DNA of 64,000 bases from Seriola aureovittata (lineage: Eukaryota > Chordata > Actinopteri > Carangiformes > Carangidae), in the NCBI RefSeq assembly GCF_021018895.1, contig NC_079375.1, forward strand, positions 10,138,732-10,202,731. The letters run 5' to 3'. The notes under the pieces are model-generated. The model searched no databases. It had not been told where the DNA came from and was given only the letters and a program-made list of their open reading frames with translations. Shown here in pieces: positions 1-14,215 of the stretch. Numbering within the stretch: position 1 is the stretch's first letter; each line of letters begins with the position of its first letter. The translations under genes and the position numbers were made by a program.

Positions 1-1447
1 TTCTGCATTATTATGAGAGTAGCTGAAATGATGGTGTTTTTCCTCTTTTTTTCAAATCAAGATGCGGAAAGAGCCTCAAATCTAAAATCTTTTATTTTGA
101 AAGTTGGAGATAAATGATCAAGTTATATTTTGAGAAAGTTCATTCTTGACCTCGGAAACAGTAGCTGACAAAATAATCTCACCGCAAGGCCCATTTATTT
201 GCCTCTCTGGAACTTTCAGTCATATCACACAAGATTCCTCAACAGAAGTTGGAACATGTGGCGAGATGGTTTTGTCAACGAAGTTACAAGTTGGTTTTGT
301 AACTTAAAGGATATTTGGGATTTTACTTTTGTTTCTGCATATGAATTGAATAAAACAAAATTGAAAAAAAGTTAGTCATATTCATGTTTATGATAAATCA
401 TTTCTAAAACAAACAAGGAAAAAAGTACACAAACCTGTTAGCAACTCATACAGATAAGACTGCCTACTTAATAAGAGCCTGTGATTGAGTGGTGTATTTG
501 TATGTTCCTGTGTAACTAATCCATCAAGACAACCAGGATGTATTACACTAATGGGAGGAGTAATTCAAAGTCTGGCCACAGGAGGGAGAGCAAGAAAGCA
601 GGGCATGGAGGAGGCTGTGGCTGTGGATTTTTCAGTCCTTTAAGAAATGCTCACACTCACAAATAACAGCAAACCCACTACAACAAACTATCTTGATCCA
701 AATTCAGTCTTGTTTTCATCAATTGTAAAATCAGCACCTGTGTATATTTACACATGGAACAGTGTCTTAGCAATGACTGCTGGCACTGACATGAGGTAAT
801 GAAAGGAAGAAAAGAAGGAAGGTAGAGCGTTGAAACACACATGGACTACCGGTGCTTTCAGTCATACATACCGGCAGCATCTGTGATGAGAGAGCAATGA
901 GAAAGACAAGAGTAGAGAAAACCAAGTAAATCTTATCCCCTTTCTTCTCTACATCTATTCTTTCTTCCTCTAACCGGGGGGTGGGGTGAGGGGTGGGGGC
1001 GTTTAGACTAGCCTACTGTTCTGTGTCACTGGGGTAAAGACATTCTATTATCATGTAGAATGAGGGTTCATCTTTGCAGTGAACATATAAGAAAAATCAT
1101 ATAAACATAAAGTGCAAAGTGTTTCAGTAAGATAAAGAAAAAGTGCAGGTCTGACACATTAATTCCACACCTGGGTCAGACAGTATCACTTGCTTGTTTT
1201 AACCTAATTAGATTTCGAAGTGGGTAAGGTTTGCCACAGGGGACAAAACAATGAATGCCAGAGGGCTAACACAATTACAAGAAGTTATTTTAAAAATCAA
1301 TTTAGTGTTATTTGCTGCTACTGATACAATCTGAATTGTATTGGTGCGGTAAACCCAAACCATCTGGCTCCACAAACAGATAAATTAAGTGCCAGTGGTG
1401 ATTTGCAACGACCAGTGGAGGCAGGTTAGGATGATAAAGCCGTTTAC
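1..1447. other. cacnb2 intron 9 (5' portion), no further exon seen
   Basis: AT-rich, with a short G-rich patch near 976-1000. I looked on the minus strand for the next conserved cacnb2 exon (EVQSEIERIFELA) and did not find it, so it must be left of base 1. Confidence 0.6.
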
Positions 1448-1557
1448 CTAAATTAGAGCGAGTGTTGGACCGGTCCATTAAGGCCTTTTTGCCAGGGTTG
1501 TTGAGGATGGACCGTTTAGCCAGAGAGATGTCTGCTGTGACCCGTGTAATAGTAATT
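1448..1557 (-). CDS. cacnb2: cacnb2 exon 9, guanylate-kinase-like domain
   Basis: A 110-base exon whose peptide starts [20 protein letters not shown] and continues [16 protein letters not shown]. Mammals have [20 protein letters not shown] and PSKHAIIERSNTRSSL. It is the last exon inside the window; the next (AEVQSEIERIF in mammals) is not in 1-1447. Confidence 0.95.
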
Positions 1558-4500
1558 CTGGAGAAGAGACAATACAACAACCATTATTACACAGTCATGA
1601 TTTTCATTATGTTTTATTTCCACATAAAAAGTTGTGACACAGAAGAATTAAATCAGAACATACCTGCCTTCAAATCGATGTTTTAAAAAGTCAAATAGTG
1701 CTTTTTGCATCATATCTGTCACCTGGAATTACACAGAAAACAGGGATTTTAAATAAAGCTCTCCTTTATTCAGGTTCAACACAAAATACCAATACATATT
1801 TGAAAAACTTCTAGATCTTCTCAGCTTTACAGCATCTCAGAGTGTGTGTGAGGCAGACTCACCTCTAAGCCCTTCAGTGATGGTCCCATTAGAACCACAG
1901 GACGCATTGTAGGCACTACATCATACATAGCCACCTGCTCCCCCTATAGCCACAAAAAAAAGAAAAAAAGAACATTAATTCGGTGTATTAGATACAGTAA
2001 CAACTACAAGCAATATAATCACTAAGTTTTTATTTGACAACCTCAGTCAATAATCTCCATACACATTTCTTTTTGATTCTTTGGCTCAATCATCTTTCTG
2101 AACTTGGTGTCCCTGAATATATTATTGTATTAAATGAACATGAGTAATTTCTAGCAATTTGAAAATCGGAGAGATGTGAACTAACTAATGTGGTTAATGT
2201 GAATTGATGTCTAAAACACAACATACAAAGATGAACTGCAGCCATCACTGGATTAATGGATCTTATCTTCCATACACAACCTCTGATGTTTCATACTGGA
2301 CTGTTGTCATGTCTGTTGCCCAATCTTTGGTCATTCACACCAGACACAATTGCAGAACTATGGCTCTAACCACATCACTCCTGAGCAGTAGAAATATAAC
2401 AGTCCTTGTATGAACATTGGACCAGAAATGACTAATTGATTAATCCATAAATTGGTTATTACTATTATTTTTGACCATTGATAATCACGTATGTCAAACA
2501 TTTGTGGGTTCTAGCTTGTTATATATGTTTGTAAACTCAATATCTGCTGCACATTTTCTGCAATTTGAATTCATCATTGTGTGCAGTGGGGAATTATAAT
2601 GTGCATTTTCACTATTTTATCACAGTTTATTTAGAAAACATATAATTGATTAATAAAAGCAAAATCTAAAGATTTTTCTAATGATGAAAATAATTGTTAT
2701 TTTGCAGGCCTGATAAGTATAAAGCATAGATGTGGAATTAAGTTCAGTAACTATGGGAAATGCAATCTTTATGCGTCAGATAAACTCATAATGGTGCAGA
2801 AAAAGTGGTTTAACTAAGACAATATTGATAAGAAATGTATGAGATGCTTCAGTTTGAACATCTATCACTCCGTGTTAACTTAATTAGTTCAACATAAAAC
2901 TCCTTTACTTTGTATCCTCACACTGATGTGGAAAACACTTTTTAATGAAGACTTCATATTCGGTCACTTACCGGTTTCTTTTTCACATTCTGATTGGCTG
3001 TTCATAGAAAAGGATAAGAGAGGTACTTAATGTTAACTCACGAATTGTTAAAACTAACATCAAAGAATCTTTTTACACATTTCAGTAAACACTGGCCTTG
3101 TGATGGAGGAGTGTATTTCTTTGAGTTCATATCTTGAGCTGCTTGAGAGGCAGCTTTGCTGAAATGAGAGAAAAATACAGAATTAGCTCACGTCTCATCA
3201 TAAACAGAGCCTTCTTTACACTCTAATTTCCAACGCTTCAGTCATGATGAAAATAGAGCACTTTATGTCTATTTAATAAAAGATTTTGTGCTTTCAGTAT
3301 ATCTGCAAATCTACTTATGAGACACAGCCATATAAAGCTTAGAGAGTAAATCCCTTCAAGTGATTCAGCACATACAGTTGCCACCAAACCCGAATTTCCA
3401 AGATCCCCTAGATGTGTTTCTGTCAGCCTAACTAGGTCAAGTCAAAATCTGGCAGTGTGGAGTGGATCTTCTTGCCTGCTGAGCTGATTAGAGTAAAAAA
3501 AAACCACTGACTGACCAAAGGATTCCTACTTTTAGATTTTCTGTCTCCAACATATTCCACATCTGTGAAAGTTGATTTTACAGCATGCTGAAATTAATAG
3601 AAACCGAAGGCCAGGGAAATTTATCAAAATACACCAAAACATGTAAAATCACTGGTATAGTCCCATCCTCTTTCAAATCCTTTATTAAAACCCACATTTT
3701 TTGTCAACTGATTTGCGTTAATTTATTTTAATTGCAAAATTGATAGGGATAATGCAGCATTGACATGATACCAGTCGAAGGACAGAGTCTGTCATACGCT
3801 CTACAGATTGTAATGCCACGTTCTGATTTGACTTGGACCTCAATACGTATGTTACCTGGGGCCCTTCCTAAATAATAATAAATATAATTGTTTATAAAGA
3901 TCTTTATCGTTTCAATTATTACAGAATTTAAATTCAGTCAATTCCCAAATAAATGTGCAAGTGCATCTAAATTGTATAATAAAAACATGCTGACACTGAC
4001 AAAACAACCAACCTGGGGCTAGAAAGTATCCCAGGATGGGAGTAGTGGATGATTTCTGAGGCTCTAGGCAAAGGATGTGTGTAGGACTTTTTGAATCCCT
4101 TATCAAATCTAATTAGGTTTTTATTTCAACATTAGCAGGTAACTAAAGTTATAAATAACTCAAGCTAAAAGATTCAGTTTTGATCAGCAGTCACTTTCTG
4201 TTGGCTGCGAACAGAAATATTACAGTTTTGATTAGCAGCCTAATTAATGCAAATAAGGAAATGTTGATGAGTTTAAAACATTGATCGGACAAGAAGCAGC
4301 TCAGCATATCTGAATTTACTTTAACACAGCTTAAGTATTTATTTTAATGAATTAATTTATTGTTGCTATTCCTTTTTTATTGTGTTTTTTTCTCTTTTAT
4401 ATTTTGCTTCTATTTTTATATTTTGATTCAAACTACAGATACGTAGGTGTGACCCTTATCACACTGATTTCACATCTCTAGTCAAAATGTAGTTTGACTA

Positions 4501-5252
4501 ATCTCCGGATTTTTTCAAAGAGCATCAGCTGAATGCCGAAATATAATCCTCTGTATTTGATGTTGTAATGATGTTTTGTTTGTACATGTGCTGTGCCAAT
4601 AACGATTATTATTATTAGCATGACAGGATAAGGCAGCACACTGCAGTAGGTTTGTGTGCTGGTATAAAACCCTCCTGTTTTGAATCCAGTGGAAAGAGCA
4701 GCATGATGTACATACTTGGCTAAGGCCTTGGCAGCTTTCCTCGCCTGGACTTCTCTTCTGATGAGAATGGTTTCCAGATTGACTGGACTGGGGATGAAGC
4801 CCACCACACCATCCTCCTTCACCGGCCGCCCGATCCACCATTCATTATTGAATTTCTGGAAATTAAAAAAAAAATTTTCAGAGTGTAAATTTAAGGCTTG
4901 ATTTCCAGACATGGTTTACATTCCTTACTCTGACAATATTAGTAACTGAATTCAGCACCCGTGTAACTGCATTTTACGTCTTTGTGATCTGCTGAACTGT
5001 GTATCCACCTGTACTTTAATACAAATGTTATTTGTGTGTGTTTTTTTCGAAACCTCTTTGACATGTAGGAAGTCTCTGGCCTCAAAGGTAACAGCCTGGC
5101 CCGGTACGGGGACATTGTCGTCGTCTGCTGGAGTGTAAGAGAAGTTGCAACGCACAGCAAATGCCACAGGCTTGTACTGGGGACATAGGACAGGTGTTCA
5201 GACCAAAATGTTATCACTAATGTATGTCACAGTCATCATAATCCATACAGTT

Positions 5253-5295
<43 letters not shown>

Positions 5296-5407
5296 GCCAA
5301 CACAAGTTATTAATATTTACATTTTTTCTCTACTAAAATACATCATGACTTATTGTTTTTAAATATATTGTATCTTTTGCAACACACACACACACACACA
5401 CACACAC

Positions 5408-5442
<35 letters not shown>

Positions 5443-8400
5443 AACACACAATCAGAGGGAGCAGAGGGAGTTTCGGGATCCTGGTTTTGAACTTGCTGGC
5501 TCACAGTCAAAGTCAAGACTTACTGGGACACATGAAACGACCAGAGCCATTATTAATGTCTGCTCAAGTTATTAGCAACACCTGTGCTTTTCCTACAATG
5601 ACAAGTCAAAATGTCTGCTGGGAGAAAAAAAAGCCAACAGTATCTTCCTGTTTGCTGAACTGTAGCTTCTGCACGCTTCCTCCTGATTGAATGCCTGTCG
5701 GTGGTGTAATCCTATCAGAGTCAAATGTCAGTGGCATGCCGATCAAGCTGCTAATTACTCCACTTTGGAAAGATGAGGCTGTGGGAGAGGCTGTGAGGTC
5801 AGCAGGGGATGGGCCGAGCGTGTTTGCCGCCTTAATTACAAAGCACCAGTGGGAGCACATTAAATCTTTGGGGGAGGATTTAATTCAATATTCACTGGGA
5901 CGTGTATCAGCAGGCGCTGCTTAAAAGGCAAAGAGAGGTGAAGAGTTTGATATGAGCTGTGATAGTTTGATGTCTTTGTGTGTAATGGTCTTTGTGCCCC
6001 ACCCACCCCGCTACAAGAAGCTTTCATTTTCTCTTTATCTTTTTCGTGGGGGTATTATATATTGTAACTATGGTGAGACTTAGAATTTCATTCATCAATT
6101 AATAGTTGTATGACTGGGAAGAAGTGGAAATTACTATAATACTTTTTTTTTTTTTTTGACCTGGTGACCTGTTCTATCCTGCTATTTTATTTGACTTATT
6201 TTGCAGTCTTTATATTCTACAAACTTAAACACAGCTTCAAATAAAGTTAAAAACTATCTAGTTAAGTATTCAACAAAAGTGGCACATCACTGCACACATT
6301 AGCTATAATCAATATCCTTCATTATCATCCTTCTCCAGACGCTGAGCACATAAAGGGATGACAAGGATGAAGACTACAATGACTCATTTTAATAGCTGAA
6401 TATTGCTCCGCTAATCCAATGTCCTGGTGTCTGTGTTTCCTGTCCGTGATGTAATCATGTCCTTGAGAGCAGCCTCTCTGAAAAATGAGTCTATGAGGGC
6501 AGCGGTGGCTCGGGTCAGGTCGGGTTGAGCCGGGTTGAGACCATGACGCAACAGTGAGAAAGTACCTTGGCCTTCTCCAGCTGCACCTGGGCGTTTCTTT
6601 CCTCAACGACATCTGAATCCTGACGCTCTCCCTGCAGGAGAGAGACAGAGTAATGACAGTTTAATCAGTTGAACTGGTTATGCATTGCAGTGTATTATTC
6701 AGTCTGTTTTTTTATGACTTTTCAAGCTCAAATGCTGAACGTTTATGCCAGCTTCCATAATATGGGGAATTGGGTTCTGGAAATTGTGATGGACAAAGCA
6801 TAAGCATTAGTTACAGCCCTACATGATCAACTGTAAAACTAGGGTTCGCCTTGTTAAGACTGGAAATCATAATTTTTATTTGTTTTTTCAAAGGGTCCTG
6901 GCCTAGAAAGGCTGTAAAAATAATTTTCAAAATAAAACAGACATTAGAAAACATGTCACAGAATGAGATTTACATAAACAATTATATGATTTTGATTTTT
7001 CGTAAATAAAATTGCCTAAAATATAATAAAATAAAAGATCAAATTGTTGCAACAACCTAAGGTGGCACCTGAAGACAATCTAAGTACTGTCTGAACCAAA
7101 TAAATATCAAATGAAAATAAAGAAGACAATTCAAAAACTCAAAAATAATGAGACTAATGCATTTATATTCTAATATAGCTCCAGATAACACAGGGCAGAC
7201 AAGAAAGCAGTTTTCTTATCAATTATTTAAAAGCGTACTCCAGCAATTTAGTATTGCACTTCATAGCATTAAGTATGGAGACTTCAAGGATGAAGATAAA
7301 TATAGATAAGGAAAAATGAAAGCATCAGTGAGTGGGCTGGCTTGGCTTTAAGTCCATACTATGATTTAACCCCAAACACTGGGACTGTAGACTTTCCAAA
7401 ATTAAGCTTGTTAGTGTTCCAAGTTAAATCCTCCCTGTCTGATAAACATCCACATCTTTCAAACTCCATGCCCCCAGTTCCTTTAAAAAGTATGCAGCCC
7501 ATGCCAAGATGATTCATGTTAGTCACATGAGTACATTTTGTCAGACTTGACAGAGTTCGTCCAGAGCCACAGACAACATTACACAACTGTTATACAGGCT
7601 GTGAGTTACTCCCCTGTAATGAAAAAAGTAAAGTTGGTGGCGTGCCCCTTTAAAGTCACAGAACAAAAAAGTTATTTGCGATTATACATGAAATTGCTAA
7701 AGGTTCCAGGCAGAGAGATGAACACTGATAAAACCTCTTTTAACTAATCTTTTTGGTGACTGCATTTACATGAATATGGGGGTTGTAACTTGATGGATTT
7801 AAAAAATGATTTTAACCCAAGACCTGGCTTGATAAATAACGTGGTGCCAGTGCTTTAACACTTCACCAGTAAGCTTAAGCACAAATAACATCTCTTTACA
7901 TGCCTTCTCATTTTCTCTTCCCTTTTCCAGAACCTTCCTGCCTTTAACTGTCAAGAGGTGTTGCGGCGGATCCCTCCTGGGGATCCGCCAGGTTTATGTG
8001 CCATGTGTCCCAGAGATTAGATTGTCCCCTCAAAGACATGGTAATTAATGCCCTCTGTGTCATAGCCAGGGGGTGGCACGGCCCCCCCGCGTCAATCTGG
8101 CACTCAAGATACACACTTGCATCCCAAAGTCACAAATCAGTTCTCTCTGTTGTAGACAGTCTGCTCTGTCTGACGCATTTTAACAACACAGTGATACTGA
8201 GTCCTTGGCGTGCCAAAGTCAATATTCTCAAATCTAATCCCAAATTCTTTTCTCACATGCTGAAATGTTTTATTCTGTACATACTAATGACATAGTAGCT
8301 TCAATATTTCATGTTATATCTCAAATCTTTACTTATATTTCACAGTGTTTGTTCAATTTAATAGTACCTTTGTTACATGACATTAATTTGACTCTAATTT

Positions 8401-11400
8401 TATGTACATACACAGATTGGACAATTTCCACAAACAATTTGGGGTTCACTGTCTCACTCTTAAGACAGCAGAAGCCAGAGTTTGAACAACCAACTTGCAA
8501 TTTGTGGATCTACGACCTATCAATGCTGGGTGAGTCTACCCTCTTTCTTAAAAAAACATATTCATATAAACCTAATTTGTATTATAAAATATGTTTTGTT
8601 GGAGACAAACTGCTGCCCAGGTTGCAGTTTTTATTCAGCATAGCAAGGAAACAATGATACTGAGAGTCTCTGCAAGTGTCAAGGTATTTCATTTGTTTTC
8701 CCTACAGTAGCTGTTCCTGGCAACGAAAGAATGATTATTGTTTTATGGTTATGTTTAGGCAATTCACAGCCAAAGAAGGGATGCAATGGCTTCTACAATA
8801 TTTAAGCAAAACTACCACTTTTCCCTAATGGTAGATTTACAGTCATTTGTTTGGGGCCTGGGTGAAATTTAATATCATGATACAGTCCAGCCCAAAGATC
8901 TCAATATACAATATTATTGCAGGGGTGTTAAAAACCTGTTCAAAGTTTTATTTGTCACATGCCACCAAGTACTAGATTAAGCAAAGCAGTGAAATGAGGG
9001 TGGGACTCGGCCGCAGGGCAGACTGTGCAAAATTGCAAAATTGCAAAACTTGGCTTTGATTCTTTGTGTTTCCTCCTACAGCTTTCCAATGTTGATAGTT
9101 GAGAGTGACGATAACATGAAGCAAGGTGAGCCATTTCCACTGTAAGTTTGCTCACTGTGATGTGCGCTCTCTGTTGTAGAGAGTTAAAAGAACATACCCA
9201 CAACTACTGCACAGCAGTGAGACACGCTGAAATAGAAATTACACTGATGTAATTCCACTTCTCCAAGTCTGCACATTACCCACCATCAACACATTTAAAA
9301 TATTTAAAGCATGAAACAGATTGATCACCATAAATCTATACGGTGTTGCTGTATAGTGCTACCAGCACTGAACTGTTTCAGAAGCCTTAACCTAAACAAA
9401 GGTGGGACTCAGGACATGAACTCTGCAGTATAAGACTGTCACGTTTCCTGGCTTGGATGCAGACAGCAAAATCACATTTGACAAAGCATTAATGTGTTTT
9501 GTAGGAGCCTCTTTATGTTCATTAAAGAGGCTCATGAGGCTGTACTGAGTGAATATGAGTGTCAGTCCAGAGTGTGTTCACTTTTCAAACCTCATGCTCA
9601 ACCAGCAGATAACAATTTCCCTTTGGCTCTCCTTTACCCCGTCGCCCACTCCTACTCTCGCCGTTATTCCAAATGAGTGCACACTGCGCTGCCTGACACG
9701 AGTGAGACACTCTGACTTTGACAATGATGGATTATGCAGCATGTCATTACTATAGGCCAGTAGTTATGATGGAACTATCTTCAACTCCAACAGACTCAGC
9801 TGTAATAGCTTGTATAATGAAATTAAGTGAGAAGACTGAAGGAGAGGTGGAGGAAGGGAGGATGAGAGGCAGGGAGGAAGCAGTGGGTGTGAGGGAAGTG
9901 AGAGAGAAAAAGAGAATGTACGATGAAAGTGAGGCGAGGAGACATGTTGAATGAAGAAAGAAAGAAAAAAAAAAACACGACTAACCGTGTGTTCAGACAG
10001 AATGTGAAGCAAACTTTAGAGGCAGAACAACAAAGTCAATGGGAAGACATGTAAAGGGAATTTGCCGGGGCGGTGCAAATTGACGCAAAGACACATTTGT
10101 GCGAGTTGAAAACGTTTCAGTTTGAATTAAAAATTCTGCTGATTTTCTAGTGAGTTCTGAGTCTGGGCCCAAGGTAAACACACTCACACAGACGTGACTG
10201 TTACATCCGTTGTTGGCCGGCTTACAGCTAAACTCTGTTTGGGGTGAATCATGGTGGAGTGTACAAGTGAACTAGTGGTTACAAATTATGCAAATGACAT
10301 GAGGCAGGAATTTGCTTTTTGTTCTGTCTGAACAAACCTTAACAGTCATGCTAGCGGCTCTGTGAGGCGGTACGTTGGCACAGCAGTGTTTACCAGCCGC
10401 GGCAGGAGGGTTGGTATAGTTTTCACCTAGTGAGTCTGAGCGTGTGGACACACCTGCTGTAGTGAGAACTACCACAGAGGCTGTTTTGAGCACGTTGGTG
10501 GGTAGATGTCTAGATTCTGTCACAGCGATAGCACCACAACCGCACAAGGTACAGTCACAAACCCTTACAGGTGTGTAGCCGAGATCAAAATAAAGGCAGA
10601 GTTCAAACACGGGTGGGGTACGACCCATGACAATCTACAGCTGAGATAAATGTAATTAGCTTTGCATGATGGACAATAAATTCAAAATACTTAAGACTTA
10701 ATTACAAAAGGAAAAACCACACTAACTTTGGATACAAATAACGTCTCAAATAACGTGAAGGATGAGGACGTGATGTAATAACGAGGTGGGACATTGTTGG
10801 TAATTAGTGAATAGAGAAAAGCAGGAGGACGCAGTGGAGACAGTGTCAAGACAGAGTATTCAAGATGATGAGGAGGGAATCAGAGAAGAAGAGGAAATAA
10901 ATCTCCCTGGGGCAGAATTATGCCCAGGCATGGGTTTTTGTTTACCCATGACTGGTGTAGACATCTGTTCGCACAGCACCCGCCTCTCCTGCTAGCCAAT
11001 GTCACCCAGCCAATAGTACAAAACGCCCCCGCTGAATTATTAAACAATGCTGAGCACACTACTGCAGGTGACTTGGAGATGTCTACTCTCTGGGAGAAGG
11101 GAGGCAAAAATTAGGGAATTACATGAATTATTGATAGGATTTTTAATAAAAGAAAAGTCACGCCTTCTCTCACTGTATTGTATGAAAATGGCAACATCAT
11201 TCACATTTATTAACTTATCTCTGTAGGTTATTTTCCATTATAAATCAGATCAGCAAGGTTATTTTCTCAGACTTTAAAGCTGAAAAGATGAATCAATTTA
11301 CTGATTTGTCACTTGACATAAAATTAACCTGTGAATATTGTAATTATGTTTAATTGTTAATTGTTTGAGTGATTTGGCAAACTAGAAGAAATTTCTTGAG

Positions 11401-13890
11401 TTTTAGGTTGATGGTTGGAAAACACAGACACTTTGAATACATCACCTTGCAATTCAGAATAGGTATTTTATGTAATCTTAATGACATTTTATGAACAAGA
11501 TGATAAATCAATAGAATACTTGGCAGATTAGTTGATACTGAAAATAATCATTAATTGCAGCCCTGTTTCACAGAGAACCTTTTGTGACATGAAAAAATAA
11601 GGGTTTTAATAAATCACAGGCCAGTTGAAACTGTAGATTTTATTGACCAATAATATCCTGAATTGCTGACCTATATAGTATTTTCTCTCTCTTATATCCA
11701 CATCATGCCATATCCTTTATTAATGTTTTTGGCTTCTTCTAAGTAGAACTTTCTATTTCTATTTCTTTTTTTTTTTTTTAACTCTATACAAATTTTCTTC
11801 ATTCATCCCTCCATCTCTTCACCTTCCTCTCCTTTTGCCGATCTTTCTGTCCCTCCCTGTTGGAGAGCCATCCCGGTCCATTAGTGTGATTACGTGGTTT
11901 GGAGGGTGGGCAAAGGAAGGTGGAGGACAAGGATGATGTGAACAAGTGAAGCTGTGTTCTCTGGTGTGCTACCTGAAGGTGACTCCTTTTCCACTCAAAA
12001 GCGTTTACACAGCTCTTTAGGCACGCGCCAGAGGAGTACATTAGGAAAGGAGCATCTGATTGGGGAGATGGACTCCATCCCTTAACTGAAATAATCAGAG
12101 CCATCGAGTCACCAGGAGCCAGCTGGCTGGCCTGGAGCACTGCGATTCCCCAGAGGACAAACTGAACTCTGGGCTAAGTCTTAAAGGACCAGTGTGTAGG
12201 ATTTGAGGGCATCTATTAGAAGAAATGGAATATAAAATAATATACAAATATATTATAATTATGTTTTCATTAGTGTATAAGCTTAAAATAAGCGCTTCAT
12301 ATCTACATATTTAGAGGAATCTCTTCCATCCAGCCCCCCATGTTGCATCACCATCTTTCTACAGTACTGCTAGATGCCACTAAATCCTACACACTGGTCC
12401 TTTAAAGAAAGGTGAGATAACTTATGTTCACATCAAAGACATTTACAGTTTATCCAAGTATTCATATTTACCTCTTTGATTTGTTTTAGTACTTGAGGAA
12501 ACTGAAGTCTGCATTGATCCTTCCGCCTCTCAATTTGTATGAGCAGATTTAGACCAAAATACAGAAAAAAATACCTTCTTGTGTGCAAAAATGAAGCAAA
12601 GTTAACTTTCCCAAGCTTCAGACCAAAGAAAATTCACTAAGACAATCTAAGGAACAACCTGTCGCAGAAAATACTGAGACTGAGGACAAGAGAAGCACAG
12701 AACCATGTTCAAACGCTTTCAAGTGACCTTGATGTAAACCACTAAAGGAACCCTCTCATGACACTCACACTTCTTAAACACTCAGTTCAGTCTCAGTAGA
12801 CATAGTCCCAACTGTGTCCCCCGATGAGAGGGAAGCTGCTGTGTGCTGTCTATTTTAGGTGTGAAATCAAACCCAACGTACATTTGCCAGACCTACGGTT
12901 TAGTCCTCCTCATCCTTGAAGTCTGTAAAACCAAAACATTCTGTTAAAAATACTTTAAGTAAAGCATAACTCTCACCTTTGAGTAGCAACCTTATTTGTC
13001 AAGTGAGGAATGGACTCATTGCTGCTCTTTTGGCCGATGGAGGGGAGAAAAAAAGACTCATTGCAACCTCAAGTCTCAGAAGGGTGCAGTGTGTTGAACC
13101 AGTTTGTTGGACAACTATCACACAGATGAATGTTTTGTCTGGCATGTTAAGGAAAAATAACAAAAACTTCAAGGATGAGAACTAAGTGGCTGGTTTGACG
13201 AATGCACATCTGGTAAACAATTCATGCAATGCCTCCTCACTTGGGTAGAAATGGTACACATGTCTGTGATGGAATTTCTGAGAGAAAAATCATCCATCCA
13301 TCCATCCATCCATCCATCCATCCAACCATCCATCCATCTTCCTTCTTCTCCAGGCAAAATGGCCCAAGCTTAGCACAGGCAGAAATTATCCACTGCAGCA
13401 GATTGTACACTTGTGTGTCACTAAAGATACCATTCTTGCTGCACAATCTCCCACCAAATGGGGAGTCGTTTCCATGGCAACCATTGAGAGAAATATGCCA
13501 CCTAAGCATAAATGACTCCCTCTGATGAAAATACTTTAATCTATATGCTGTGATCCTCGGAGAAAAACACATAAGAGGAAAAAAAAAAATCATCCTCTAC
13601 ATCTCCAGCTCAAAGTCTTTAACTTGATGTGTTTAGTGAAATCCGCTACATCCTCATAGACTTACTGAAAACACTGTAATCGAGCAGTACATCTAAATCA
13701 GTGGGACAGCCATTGAAGGGGTATTGAACTGACAGTTAGACCTCCAAAGAGAACGTGAGTATAATTAGGTCAGCGTTCAATACTGTTGCTACTGTACTTC
13801 TCACAGCTGAAGATGTCAAACATCAAATGCTGAACTGTCATTCAAGTCAGTTACATGCCAGTCACATAAATGAATAGTCATGTGTGGACT

Positions 13891-13923
<33 letters not shown>

Positions 13924-14176
13924 CTAAATGACATTAATAAGTATCTTAAGACACAGAGGAACAGGAAGGAAGATGATCCAATAATACAGTAGCAGCAGAT
14001 TGTTGCTTACACTGCATAGTACGTGCATCTTTCACACACAGCTCAGACTGATCCAGCATCAGTGAGCATCAGAGTAAAGTCCACATGAAAGCAGCAGTGT
14101 TGAGGTGAACCATGTGAACATACTGTATCTCTCTCCACAGTGACTAGGAGAGCAGGGTTCAGACTAAAGGAGGTGG

Positions 14177-14215
<39 letters not shown>

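Larger units (their letters stand above)
5177..6565. other. cacnb2 intron 2, with two CA microsatellites
   Basis: Contains two long CA tracts (5255-5291 and 5382-5440) starting about 75 bases upstream of the exon 3 acceptor on the minus strand, and an oligo-T run near 6145. No other coding signal. Confidence 0.6.

Noticed and set aside
5382..5440. Spaced repeat pattern as a possible CRISPR-like array
   Set aside because: Plain CA microsatellite; no spacers, and the genome is a vertebrate one.
12895..12927. Minus-strand TTTTACAG then TTCAAGGATGAGGAGGACTAA, possible terminal exon FKDEED
   Set aside because: Good acceptor look but only six codons, no upstream partner in a matching phase and no family recognised.
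13169..13593. WMDGWMDG repeat protein
   Set aside because: Translation of the (CATC)n microsatellite.
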